From: Ignavibacteriota bacterium
GTDB lineage: Bacteria > Bacteroidota > UBA10030 > JAHEZR01
Length of the DNA stretch: 9,027 bases
Direction of reading: 5' to 3'
Assembly: GCA_023251005.1 (NCBI GenBank)
Contig: JAHEZR010000033.1
Coordinates: 1-9,027, forward strand
Shown here: positions 1-6,549 of the stretch, piece by piece
Layout of the letters: the number at the start of each line of letters is the position of its first letter
Position numbering within the stretch: position 1 is the stretch's first letter
The notes under the pieces: model-generated
Seen by the model: only the letters and a program-made list of their open reading frames with translations
Told to the model about the DNA's origin: nothing
Database searches by the model: none
Made by a program: the position numbers and the translations under genes

Positions 1-2
1 GA

Positions 3-2696
3 TACGTTTATTTCTCTTCGCATGCAGGATCGTTTCAATACAATGTCGATATTGGAAGATTCCAGATCAGCAGGCTTGATCGCGAGACAGGAGATCTCGA
101 AACAATTACATCGGAGTATGGCGGCGGACTTAAGCCTGTCCTCTCACCTGACGGACGCTTCGTGGTTTATGCAACACGCTACGATGCAAAGACGGGTTTA
201 CGCATTCGGAACCTCCAGACACGTGAAGAGCGTTGGCTCGCCTATCCCATCCAGCGCGATGAACAGCAGGGATTTGCCGTTGAGGATGTGCTCCCCGGAT
301 ATAATTTCACGAGGGATGGAAAATCCCTCATCATCAGCTATGGCGGAAAAATCCACAAAATTGAGGTTCTGACACCAGAAGATCAGACCATCCGATTTAC
401 CGCGCATGTAAAACAGGAGCTTGGGCCTTTCGTCTACGTTCCAGATAGCGTCTCTGATGGAGATCTCAACGTTCGCCAGTTTCGATGGCATAACCAATCG
501 CCCGATGGAAAACAAATTGTCTTCAGTGCTGTTGGAAAAATCTGGACGATGACTCTGCCAAACGGCAATCCACAGCGTCTCACAAAAGGTTCAGATCGCG
601 AGTACTCACCGATCTTCTCTCCTGATGGAAAATCGATTACGTACGTTTCATGGTCGGACAAAGAAGGCGGAAATCTCTGGAAGATTTCCTCTAGTGGCGG
701 TAATCCGAAGAAGCTTTCAGAGACCGCGGCGTTCTATACAAATCCCTCTTGGTCATCCGATGGTCAAAAAATAGTCCTTCTCATGGGAACGGCCAAAGGA
801 TGGCTCTCCCAAGACGGGAGCGACGTTACTGAGCTTCGATGGATTTCGTCGGACGGTGGAGAGTCACATAAGATTACAACCGTGCAGGGGACATCCATCC
901 GACCGACCTTTAACCGGGAGGGAGCTCGTGTCTTCTACACACAAAACGTTCCCCCGACAACTCCGGGCGGTCCACCTCGCACTGCACTGCAATCAATACG
1001 ACTTGACGGGTTCGATAAGAAGACGCATCTCCATTTTGAGGGTTCCGTTGAAGCCGTTCCGTTACCAGACGAGGATTGGATAATTTTTCTTCTGCGTGAC
1101 AACCTGTACCTAACTGCTTTTCCCAGAGTCCCCGGAGAGCCGCCATCGGTCAATCCCGAAAGTCCTGCATTCCCAATCAAGCAGCTGACCAAAGATGGCG
1201 CCCTCTATCCCAATTGGTCCAACAAAGGAAAAACCATTACGTGGGGATTCACGTCAAGCTATTATCGCATCGCGATCGATTCCGTCGTACAAAAAATTTG
1301 GGAAGAAAAGAAATCCCCGACCAAAGAAGACAAGAAGGCTGAGACAAAAGAGGAAAAGAAAGATAGCGTGAGGAAGGAAGAGAAAGCCGATGAGTTGAAA
1401 CCCGAGGAATTCGAGATCCATTTGACAGTTCCACGTCATACTCCGAAAGGGATGATCGTCCTGAGTGGTGCACGTATCATCACCATGAAAGGCGAGGAAG
1501 TCATCACAAACGGAGACATCTTAATTCACGATAACCGCGTCGCGACTCTTGGTCCAGCGGGATCCTTCACGATACCGAAGGAAGCGACAGTCATTGATGT
1601 AAAAGGGAAGACAATCATCCCCGGCTTCATCGACATCCACGCACACCTCCGAGGCCAGCCGGATATTTTCCCGAACCAGGCGTGGTCCTTTGCAGCAAAT
1701 CTTGCCTACGGCGTCACAACATCGCGGGATCCCTCACATGCGAGCGCTCAAGTATTTCCCATGAGTGAGCTGATAGAGACGGGCGAGTTGCTCGGGCCGC
1801 GCATCTACAGTACCGGCACAGCGATGACAACAAGGGCAGTCAAGATCAATAGCCTCGAGGACGCAAGGCATCACGTTCGTCGTTACAAGAAACACGGTGC
1901 CGACTATCTGAAGGAGTACATGCAGCTACGACGCAATCAACGTCAGTGGATTGCAATGGCGGCAAAGGAGGTTGGAATCAACCTGACCGCCGAAGGCGGC
2001 GGTGATTTGAAAACCGACATCGGCATGGTCCTCGATGGATACACCGGTTTTGAACACAGCCTTCCGATTGTTCCTCTTTATAATGATGTCATACAACTCA
2101 TTGCTCAGGCAAAGACTTATTACACGCCAACTCTCATTGTTTCGTACGGCGGTCAGTTTGGGCAATTTTACTGGAGACAGAAGATGAACATCCACGACGA
2201 TGTAAAGCTGAGACGTTTCACACCTCACGAAAGTGTCGACCGCGTTGCGCGACGAAGAACACTTCTCCTCGAAGATGAGTATCATTTCCCTCTCATAGCA
2301 AAAGGTGCGACTGACATTCTCAGCAAAGGCGGAAATATCTGTCTCGGCGCTCACGGCGAACAACAGGGCATGGGCGCACATTGGGAGCTATGGATGCTCG
2401 CATCCGGCGGAATGTCGGCAATGCAAGCCCTCCACGCCGCAACGATCATCGGCGCAGAGTGTCTTGGTCTTCAAAGAGATTTGGGCTCTATCGAGGCAGG
2501 AAAGCTTGCGGATCTAATGGTCCTGAATAGGAATCCTCTCGATGATATCCACAATTCCATTGACATGCAATATGTGATGAAGAACGGCCAACTTTTCGAT
2601 GCAGAGACACTCGATCAGATCTGGCCTGCGAAGAAACCGTTTGGGAAGTTCTTCTGGCAGGAAGAAGACGAAGCTCTGATGAAAGAATTCAAGTAA
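3..2696 (+). CDS. TolB-like beta-propeller/amidohydrolase fusion protein (5' end outside window)
   Basis: The reading frame is open from the left edge to a TAA at 2694-2696, giving 897 visible residues; the true start and any signal peptide lie upstream. An internal GTG at 162 is not a credible start because propeller sequence already runs before it. Visible residues 1 to about 425 carry repeated SPDG-type blades (LSPDGR, FTRDGK, QSPDGK, FSPDGK, SSDGQ) of a WD40-like/TolB propeller. A Lys/Glu-rich linker follows (codons about 1300-1410), then an amidohydrolase domain from about residue 480. In that domain I see His-Ala-His (546/548), Lys637 as the likely carboxylated lysine, Glu664, His685 and His784, and the C-terminal GSIEAGKLADLMVL signature. 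The fold implies a metal-dependent hydrolase acting on amide or cyclic amide bonds, perhaps peptide-derived and periplasmic; the substrate is unknown. Glu and His at two ligand positions differ from the usual His and Asp, but I recall this as typical of this fusion family. Fusion architecture is certain; specificity is not. Confidence 0.9.
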   Translation, partial: YVYFSSHAGSFQYNVDIGRFQISRLDRETGDLETITSEYGGGLKPVLSPDGRFVVYATRYDAKTGLRIRNLQTREERWLAYPIQRDEQQGFAVEDVLPGYNFTRDGKSLIISYGGKIHKIEVLTPEDQTIRFTAHVKQELGPFVYVPDSVSDGDLNVRQFRWHNQSPDGKQIVFSAVGKIWTMTLPNGNPQRLTKGSDREYSPIFSPDGKSITYVSWSDKEGGNLWKISSSGGNPKKLSETAAFYTNPSWSSDGQKIVLLMGTAKGWLSQDGSDVTELRWISSDGGESHKITTVQGTSIRPTFNREGARVFYTQNVPPTTPGGPPRTALQSIRLDGFDKKTHLHFEGSVEAVPLPDEDWIIFLLRDNLYLTAFPRVPGEPPSVNPESPAFPIKQLTKDGALYPNWSNKGKTITWGFTSSYYRIAIDSVVQKIWEEKKSPTKEDKKAETKEEKKDSVRKEEKADELKPEEFEIHLTVPRHTPKGMIVLSGARIITMKGEEVITNGDILIHDNRVATLGPAGSFTIPKEATVIDVKGKTIIPGFIDIHAHLRGQPDIFPNQAWSFAANLAYGVTTSRDPSHASAQVFPMSELIETGELLGPRIYSTGTAMTTRAVKINSLEDARHHVRRYKKHGADYLKEYMQLRRNQRQWIAMAAKEVGINLTAEGGGDLKTDIGMVLDGYTGFEHSLPIVPLYNDVIQLIAQAKTYYTPTLIVSYGGQFGQFYWRQKMNIHDDVKLRRFTPHESVDRVARRRTLLLEDEYHFPLIAKGATDILSKGGNICLGAHGEQQGMGAHWELWMLASGGMSAMQALHAATIIGAECLGLQRDLGSIEAGKLADLMVLNRNPLDDIHNSIDMQYVMKNGQLFDAETLDQIWPAKKPFGKFFWQEEDEALMKEFK
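1300..1410 (+). other. Lys/Glu-rich interdomain linker within the amidohydrolase fusion
   Basis: This codon stretch is almost entirely Lys, Glu, Asp, Ser and Thr, with several KEEKK/KEDKK-type blocks. It joins the end of the propeller (after TSSYYRIAIDS) to the first strand of the amidohydrolase domain (GMIVLSGARI). It is probably a flexible or single-helix charged tether. The boundaries are approximate. Confidence 0.7.
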
Positions 2697-2802
2697 ACCA
2701 AGTCGGAACTGAGTTGCCCTGAATGGCACAGTTGCTTTAGTGTCTATTCAGTTCTTCCTTCAAAAAAATTGTTCCCTAAACTTCCTTCAGAGAAAATCTT
2801 CG

Positions 2803-3099
2803 CTACTCAAGGATCGTATATATCTCGCGATGGCCTGATTCCACAAGCGGCATAAACTTTTTATACCAGACGCTCCACTCCTTCGCACCGAGTGTCCTCT
2901 TGAGAGTTTTTTCATAATCCGACAAATTCTTGTAGGTGGTTTCAAACACCATGGTGTAATACGATCCAACAAGATCAACCATTGCACGACCAGGACCATA
3001 GCCTACTTTCTTGTTAATGGCAGATCCTTTCTTCCATAATTCCTTGGCTTCCCTGGCCTTGCCAAACTTCAGTTGAAACACATCTCTTACCAGTATCAT
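2803..3099 (-). CDS. Small NIPSNAP-like / dimeric alpha-beta barrel protein
   Basis: This 98-residue protein has no signal peptide or membrane segment, so it is probably cytosolic. I chose the ATG at 3099 because a near-perfect Shine-Dalgarno (AAGGAGG, complement of 3105-3111) lies 5 bases upstream; a 25-codon upstream extension to 3174 would bury that site. The pattern is a first strand (MILVRDVFQLKFG), a Lys/Glu-rich helix (KAREAKELWKKG), a middle section with YYTMVFETTY, a helix (SDYEKTLKR), a WYKKFMPLVESG segment and a last strand REIYTIL. This order fits the ferredoxin-like dimeric alpha-beta barrels of the NIPSNAP/antibiotic-monooxygenase superfamily. No catalytic residue can be named. 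It is transcribed divergently from the MBL-rhodanese gene with a 186-bp gap, so the two may share control. The family call is by pattern and the function is unknown. Confidence 0.82.
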   Translation of the reverse strand: MILVRDVFQLKFGKAREAKELWKKGSAINKKVGYGPGRAMVDLVGSYYTMVFETTYKNLSDYEKTLKRTLGAKEWSVWYKKFMPLVESGHREIYTILE

Positions 3100-3179
3100 A
3101 AGCACCTCCTTACAGATGTTTGGTTGATTAGAAAGTTGGTCCTCGGTACTGCAGAAACGTTCTTGGCACACCAAAATAT

Positions 3180-3192
3180 AAGAAAATTTCTT
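3180..3192. repeat. Palindrome AAGAAA-A-TTTCTT overlapping the -35 element
   Basis: A perfect 6-bp inverted repeat about a single central A overlaps the first two bases of the TTGAAA -35 hexamer at 3191. A second short inverted repeat, TTGG-CACA-CCAA, lies just upstream at 3163-3174. Their placement between divergent genes fits an operator, but short AT-rich palindromes arise easily by chance. Confidence 0.35.
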
Positions 3193-3219
3193 GAAAAGCG
3201 GGTAGCTTTTTCGTATAAT
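3191..3219 (+). promoter_or_regulatory. Sigma-70-type promoter of the MBL-rhodanese gene
   Basis: TTGAAA at 3191-3196 and a consensus TATAAT at 3214-3219 are separated by exactly 17 bases. Transcription would start near 3226, giving a leader of about 60 bases before the ATG at 3286. This is the best-matching promoter in the window. It follows the classical consensus rather than the TAnnTTTG type seen before the DUF5686 gene. Confidence 0.7.
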
Positions 3220-3274
3220 GCGCCTGGTGATTTTGCAACTATAACATCAAATCGGTAACGGTGTGCATCCATAT

Positions 3275-3279
3275 AGGAG
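3275..3279 (+). promoter_or_regulatory. Ribosome binding site of the MBL-rhodanese gene
   Basis: AGGAG lies 6 bases before the ATG at 3286 and fixes that start codon. Confidence 0.75.
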
Positions 3280-3285
3280 CAAGCC

Positions 3286-4353
3286 ATGATCTTCAAACAA
3301 TTCCAGCACGAAGAGGGTGCGTGTCTTTCCTACGTCCTAGGTTGTACGGCGAAAAAGGTGTGCGCTGTCGTCGACCCGCAGCTCAATGTCGAGTCCTACC
3401 TTGACTTCGCGAAAGCAAAGGGGCTGGAGATCACGCACATCATCGAAACACATGCCCAAGCAGATCATCTGTCGGGAGCGAAACACCTTGCTGAAGTTAC
3501 GAAAGCCCCCGTGCACTTTCATGAGTCCGCTGAGGCTGGTTTTCCGGTGAGTAAGGTTCGAGAAGGGGATACAATCGACGTTGGGAACATTCAGCTAAAG
3601 GTTCTTCACACCCCCGGTCATACGGCAGACAGCATCAGCATTGTCGTTACCGATACGACGAGAAGCAAAGAACCGTGGTTTGTCCTCACGGGCGACACGC
3701 TCTTCGTTGGAGATACCGGCCGTCCGGATTTGGATGGAAGCGCCGAACAGCTTTACGACAGCGTCTACGGAAAACTGATGAAGCTTGATGATGCGCTCGA
3801 GATCTTCCCGACTCATTATGCGGGATCTGTGTGTGGAAAAGCTCTCAGCCCGAAGCCAAGCTCGACGATCGGATTCGAGCGCCGATTCAATCCGTCGCTT
3901 CAATTCAAATCGAAGGAAGAATTTGTTCAATTCGTTACTGACAGCCTGCCCGTGCAGCCGCCGCGGTTCCAGAAGGTTCGCCAGTTTAACCTTGGTTTTC
4001 TGAAAGAACCTCCCATCGACAAGACATTTGATACCAAGGCGCTGCAGATCACTGTGGAGGACCTCAAACGTCGTATGAATGCTGGCGACAATCCATTCAT
4101 CCTCGATGTCCGAGAGCAGCAGGAGTACAACATCTGCAACCTCGGTGGTTATCTTATTCCGCTTGGCCAACTTCCAAAGCGACTGCCTGATCTCGATCCA
4201 AGCAAAGAGATTGTTGTGCACTGTCATACCGGCTCGAGGAGCCAGCAAGCAGTAGAGTTTCTCTACGAGTCCGGCTTCAAGAACGTGAAGAATCTTGTCG
4301 GCGGCATCGAGGCTTGGGCCAGAAAGATCGATCCAAGCATGCCGAGATACTGA
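3286..4353 (+). CDS. Persulfide dioxygenase-like MBL-fold protein fused to a rhodanese domain
   Basis: This is a 355-residue, probably cytosolic protein with two domains. Residues 1 to about 230 are an ETHE1/glyoxalase II-type metallo-beta-lactamase fold with motif H56-A-Q58-A-D60-H61, then HTPGH112, TGD137 and PTH177. Residues about 253-350 are a rhodanese domain with active-site loop C313-HTGSRS and the typical ending GGIEAW...DPSMPRY. In ETHE1 enzymes a single Fe(II) is held by two His and one Asp; the matching residues here are His56, His112 and Asp137, all present. The second His of the HxHxDH motif is Gln58, a position not needed for that mononuclear site. The expected reaction is oxidation of glutathione persulfide or a similar thiol persulfide to sulfite, coupled by the rhodanese to sulfur transfer with thiosulfate. 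It starts at an ATG with a good ribosome site and its own promoter. A hydroxyacylglutathione hydrolase role is less likely given the rhodanese fusion. Fold and fusion are sure; chemistry is inferred. Confidence 0.92.
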   Translation: MIFKQFQHEEGACLSYVLGCTAKKVCAVVDPQLNVESYLDFAKAKGLEITHIIETHAQADHLSGAKHLAEVTKAPVHFHESAEAGFPVSKVREGDTIDVGNIQLKVLHTPGHTADSISIVVTDTTRSKEPWFVLTGDTLFVGDTGRPDLDGSAEQLYDSVYGKLMKLDDALEIFPTHYAGSVCGKALSPKPSSTIGFERRFNPSLQFKSKEEFVQFVTDSLPVQPPRFQKVRQFNLGFLKEPPIDKTFDTKALQITVEDLKRRMNAGDNPFILDVREQQEYNICNLGGYLIPLGQLPKRLPDLDPSKEIVVHCHTGSRSQQAVEFLYESGFKNVKNLVGGIEAWARKIDPSMPRY

Positions 4354-4396
4354 TGATACCGTGAAACCACGGAGAGCACCGGGGACACAGAGATTC

Positions 4397-4418
4397 GGTC
4401 TCCGCCACAGCGGACGCC
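4397..4418 (+). other. Hairpin TCCGC-CACA-GCGGA with extended stem
   Basis: A perfect 5-bp stem with a 4-base loop (4401-4414) extends past one C-C mismatch by GGT/GCC, one pair of it a G-T wobble. No T-run follows, so it is not a canonical intrinsic terminator, although it sits 44 bases after the MBL-rhodanese stop. Confidence 0.45.
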
Positions 4419-4439
4419 GTGACGCCCTCCACGTACCCC

Positions 4440-4465
4440 GCCCGCCCATGGCGTTCGGGCAGGGC
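4440..4465 (+). other. GC-rich hairpin upstream of the MFS gene
   Basis: GCCCGCCC at 4440-4447 pairs with GGGC-A-GGGC at 4457-4465, with one bulged A and a 9-base loop: eight G-C pairs. It ends 32 bases before the MFS start codon and is followed by TGTGGTTAAG rather than a T-run. It could be a U-less terminator, an attenuating or protective structure in the leader, or part of the repeat around it. Confidence 0.5.
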
Positions 4466-4497
4466 TGTGGTTAAGTATCTTCCACCTACCAGCCTGT

Positions 4498-5748
4498 ATG
4501 AGTAGTCTTCCCATCCGCCTCGGCATACGACAAAACCTCCCTCAGTTTTCCCTTCTTGTTCTCATCAATGGATTCGTTGGGGCGATGGTGGGGATGGAGC
4601 GGACAATCCTTCCCCTGATTGCTGAACAAGATTTTGGGCTCGCCTCGAAGAGTCTCATCCTTTCCTTCCTCGTAAGCTTTGGTATCGTCAAGGCACTCAG
4701 CAATCTCCTCGCCGGAAAGTTCTCAGAAAAACTTGGAAGGAAAAAGATTCTTGTTCTCGGATGGCTGTTTGGCATTCCTGTTCCGTTTCTCCTTATCTAC
4801 GCGCCTTCCTGGGATTGGGTTATCTTCGCAAATCTGCTGCTCGGAGTGAATCAAGGTCTGTGCTGGTCGGCAACCGTGATTATGAAGATTGACCTTGCTG
4901 GTCCAAGGCAGCGCGGCCTTGCGATGGGACTCAATGAGTTTGCTGGGTACCTCGCGGTTGCAATCGCTGCATACGTCTCGGGTATGCTCGCGGCAGAATG
5001 CGGACTTCGACCTTATCCATTCTACCTTGGATTTGGTTTCTCCTTCGCCGGGCTGTTCCTCTCTATCGCCTTAACAAGGGACACCTCTGGACACGCTCAA
5101 CTCGAATCCGCAGAAGCGGGAACTCAATGGGTTGTGGTTCCTTTCAAAGAAGTTTTCCTGCAAACAAGCTGGAAGAACAAAGGCCTTTTCTCTTGCAGTC
5201 AAGCTGGACTCGTCAACAACCTGAACGATGGTGCCGCGTGGGGACTTTTCCCCCTTTTCTTCGCTGTGCATGGACTAAGCGTCGAACGGATCGGTTTCCT
5301 CGCCGCGATTTATCCAGCAACATGGGGTGCTGGTCAACTTCTCACGGGCCCATTGAGCGATCGACTTGGACGAAAATGGATGATTGTATTGGGAATGTGG
5401 CTGCAGGCTGTTGCTATTTGTGGGGTCGCTTTGCTTCCCGAGTGGCCATATCAGACCAGCGCAATGGTCTTGCTCGGCGTTGGAACGGCAATGGTTTATC
5501 CAACACTCCTCGCAAGCATCGGTGACCTCACGGAGCCAAGCTGGCGCGCATCGGCCGTAGGGGTGTATCGATTGTGGAGGGACCTCGGCTACGCGGTCGG
5601 TGCGATTCTTTCGGGAGTCGTTGCTGATCGCCTCGGCATTAGCAGCGCGATTATCACTGTAGGCTTTCTCACTTTTCTCTCCGGCGTGGTTGTCCTTGTA
5701 GGGATGAGGCGAGGTTCAAGAGGCCCCGCTACTGCTGTGGCGCATTAA
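4498..5748 (+). CDS. Major facilitator superfamily (MFS) transporter
   Basis: This 416-residue integral inner-membrane protein has the hydrophobic pattern of a 12-helix MFS carrier. The loop motif between helices 2 and 3 is seen twice, once per half: GKFSEKLGRK at about 73-82 (Glu-Lys for the usual Asp-Arg) and GPLSDRLGRK at about 284-293. A polar loop near residues 195-230 separates the halves. The stretch MKIDLAGPRQRGLAMGLNEFAGY (129-151) resembles a conserved signature of one MFS subgroup. The first helix begins near residue 16, so the ATG at 4498 is sensible; no Shine-Dalgarno precedes it, and an internal Met30 or Met33 would cut the first helix. It follows the MBL-rhodanese gene by 144 bp and precedes the SDR by 23 bp, so it probably forms an operon with the SDR. 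The sulfur-related neighbour hints at transport of a sulfur compound, but the substrate cannot be read from sequence. Confidence 0.9.
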   Translation: MSSLPIRLGIRQNLPQFSLLVLINGFVGAMVGMERTILPLIAEQDFGLASKSLILSFLVSFGIVKALSNLLAGKFSEKLGRKKILVLGWLFGIPVPFLLIYAPSWDWVIFANLLLGVNQGLCWSATVIMKIDLAGPRQRGLAMGLNEFAGYLAVAIAAYVSGMLAAECGLRPYPFYLGFGFSFAGLFLSIALTRDTSGHAQLESAEAGTQWVVVPFKEVFLQTSWKNKGLFSCSQAGLVNNLNDGAAWGLFPLFFAVHGLSVERIGFLAAIYPATWGAGQLLTGPLSDRLGRKWMIVLGMWLQAVAICGVALLPEWPYQTSAMVLLGVGTAMVYPTLLASIGDLTEPSWRASAVGVYRLWRDLGYAVGAILSGVVADRLGISSAIITVGFLTFLSGVVVLVGMRRGSRGPATAVAH

Positions 5749-5757
5749 GAAAAACTT

Positions 5758-5765
5758 AGGAAGGA
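5758..5765 (+). promoter_or_regulatory. Ribosome binding site of the SDR gene
   Basis: AGGAAGGA ends 6 bases before the ATG at 5772, inside the 23-bp gap after the MFS stop. It supports this start and translation from a shared MFS-SDR transcript. Confidence 0.7.
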
Positions 5766-5771
5766 TCTCTC

Positions 5772-6539
5772 ATGGCAAATGAATTTGAAAACAAGATCGC
5801 CCTTGTTACAGGCGGAACAAGCGGAATTGGCCATGCATGTGCAATTGCGTTTGCACGGGCAGGGGCGAAGGTTGCAATCACTGCCCGACGGGAAGAAGAA
5901 TTAAGGAAGACTGCTTCCGAGATGGGGAATGACAATGTGGAAATCATCGGGGGCGATGTTACCAAAGAAGAAGATAGAAAAAGGATTGTTGAGAGAACTC
6001 TAATGAGATTTGGAGGAATCGATATCCTCGTGAACTCCGCAGGTATTATCGGGTTTGGAACAATTGAGAACACAACGATTGAGCAGTGGGATGAGATGTT
6101 TGATATCAACTTACGATCCGTCTTCCGCTTGACTCAACTTGCAGTGCCCTCGATCATCGCGAATAAAGGAAACATCGTCAATATCTCGAGCGTTGCGGGG
6201 ATGCGATCTTTTCCTAACATCCTCTCATACTGCGTGAGCAAGGCCGCCCTGGATCAACTCACGCGGTGCGCTTCACTGGAGCTTGCCCCGAAGGGTGTAA
6301 GAGTGAATGCGGTGAGCCCAGGGGTTGTCGTCACGAATCTCCATAAAGCGGGTGGAATGGATGAGGGAAGTTATTCTAAATTCCTGGAGAGATCTAAGGA
6401 AACTCATCCGATCGGACGCGTAGGAACTGCACAAGATGTGGCAGAGCTTGTGCTTTTCCTCGCATCTGGCAGAGCCGGGTGGATCACCGGCGCGATCTAC
6501 AGCATCGACGGTGGGCGTGCAAATACGTGTGCACGATGA
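5772..6539 (+). CDS. Short-chain dehydrogenase/reductase (classical SDR)
   Basis: This 255-residue soluble protein has the normal length of a classical SDR. It shows the dinucleotide-binding motif TGGTSGIG (13-20), NSAG (88-91), Asn113, Ser140 and the Tyr153-x3-Lys157 catalytic pair, and ends with the usual IDGGR. Arginines 39-40 at the end of the second strand (AITARR) suggest NADP(H) rather than NAD(H). It would catalyse reversible oxidation of an alcohol or reduction of a carbonyl; 3-oxoacyl-ACP reductase and sugar or alcohol dehydrogenases share these motifs, so the substrate is open. It lies 23 bp after the MFS gene on the same strand with a good ribosome site, so co-transcription is likely. 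Its stop is 10 bp from the end of the convergent DUF5686 gene. No key residue is missing. Confidence 0.93.
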   Translation: MANEFENKIALVTGGTSGIGHACAIAFARAGAKVAITARREEELRKTASEMGNDNVEIIGGDVTKEEDRKRIVERTLMRFGGIDILVNSAGIIGFGTIENTTIEQWDEMFDINLRSVFRLTQLAVPSIIANKGNIVNISSVAGMRSFPNILSYCVSKAALDQLTRCASLELAPKGVRVNAVSPGVVVTNLHKAGGMDEGSYSKFLERSKETHPIGRVGTAQDVAELVLFLASGRAGWITGAIYSIDGGRANTCAR

Positions 6540-6549
6540 AGTGTACTGA

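Larger units (their letters stand above)
4361..4474. repeat. Possible dispersed intergenic repeat with inverted ends
   Basis: The spacer between the MBL-rhodanese and MFS genes opens with three consecutive 9-mers of form CACnGnGnn at 4368-4394 (CACGGAGAG, CACCGGGGA, CACAGAGAT). AACCAC at 4365-4370 is matched by its inverted copy GTGGTT at 4467-4472; over 8 bases the ends read AACCACGG and AACCACAG. I recall CCACGGAGACACAGAG-like strings as recurrent noncoding sequence in many bacterial genomes. Only one copy lies in this window, so repeat status is inferred. Confidence 0.4.

Noticed and set aside
1926..2381. 151-codon minus-strand open frame inside the amidohydrolase gene
   Set aside because: Antisense to conserved amidohydrolase motifs; no domain or ribosome site supports it.
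2707..2733. Weak stem (AACTG / TGCC with GGCA / CAGTT) just after the amidohydrolase gene as its terminator
   Set aside because: It has a 3-base bulge and no T-run after it, so it does not meet the form of an intrinsic terminator.
2754..2789. Nine-base direct repeat CTTCCTTCA (2754-2762 and 2781-2789) and a T7 run on the minus strand after the small gene
   Set aside because: The repeat is short and low in complexity, and no GC-rich stem precedes the T-run, so neither a terminator nor an insertion footprint is supported.
3100..3174. A 25-residue N-terminal extension of the small minus-strand protein
   Set aside because: It would place the near-perfect Shine-Dalgarno inside the coding region, and the extension does not resemble the family's first beta-strand.
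3595..4449. Long open frame (284 codons) on the minus strand opposite the MBL-rhodanese gene
   Set aside because: Arg-rich, low-complexity translation without recognisable domains; it lies antisense to a gene whose two domains and catalytic residues are clear.
4448..4474. Eight-codon ATG frame (MAFGQGCG) starting within the GC-rich hairpin, as a leader peptide
   Set aside because: No ribosome binding site and no run of regulatory codons; likely chance.
4998..5525. 175-codon plus-strand open frame inside the MFS gene
   Set aside because: Its translation is Arg/Ser/Cys/Trp-rich with no motif; the overlapping frame encodes a complete MFS carrier.
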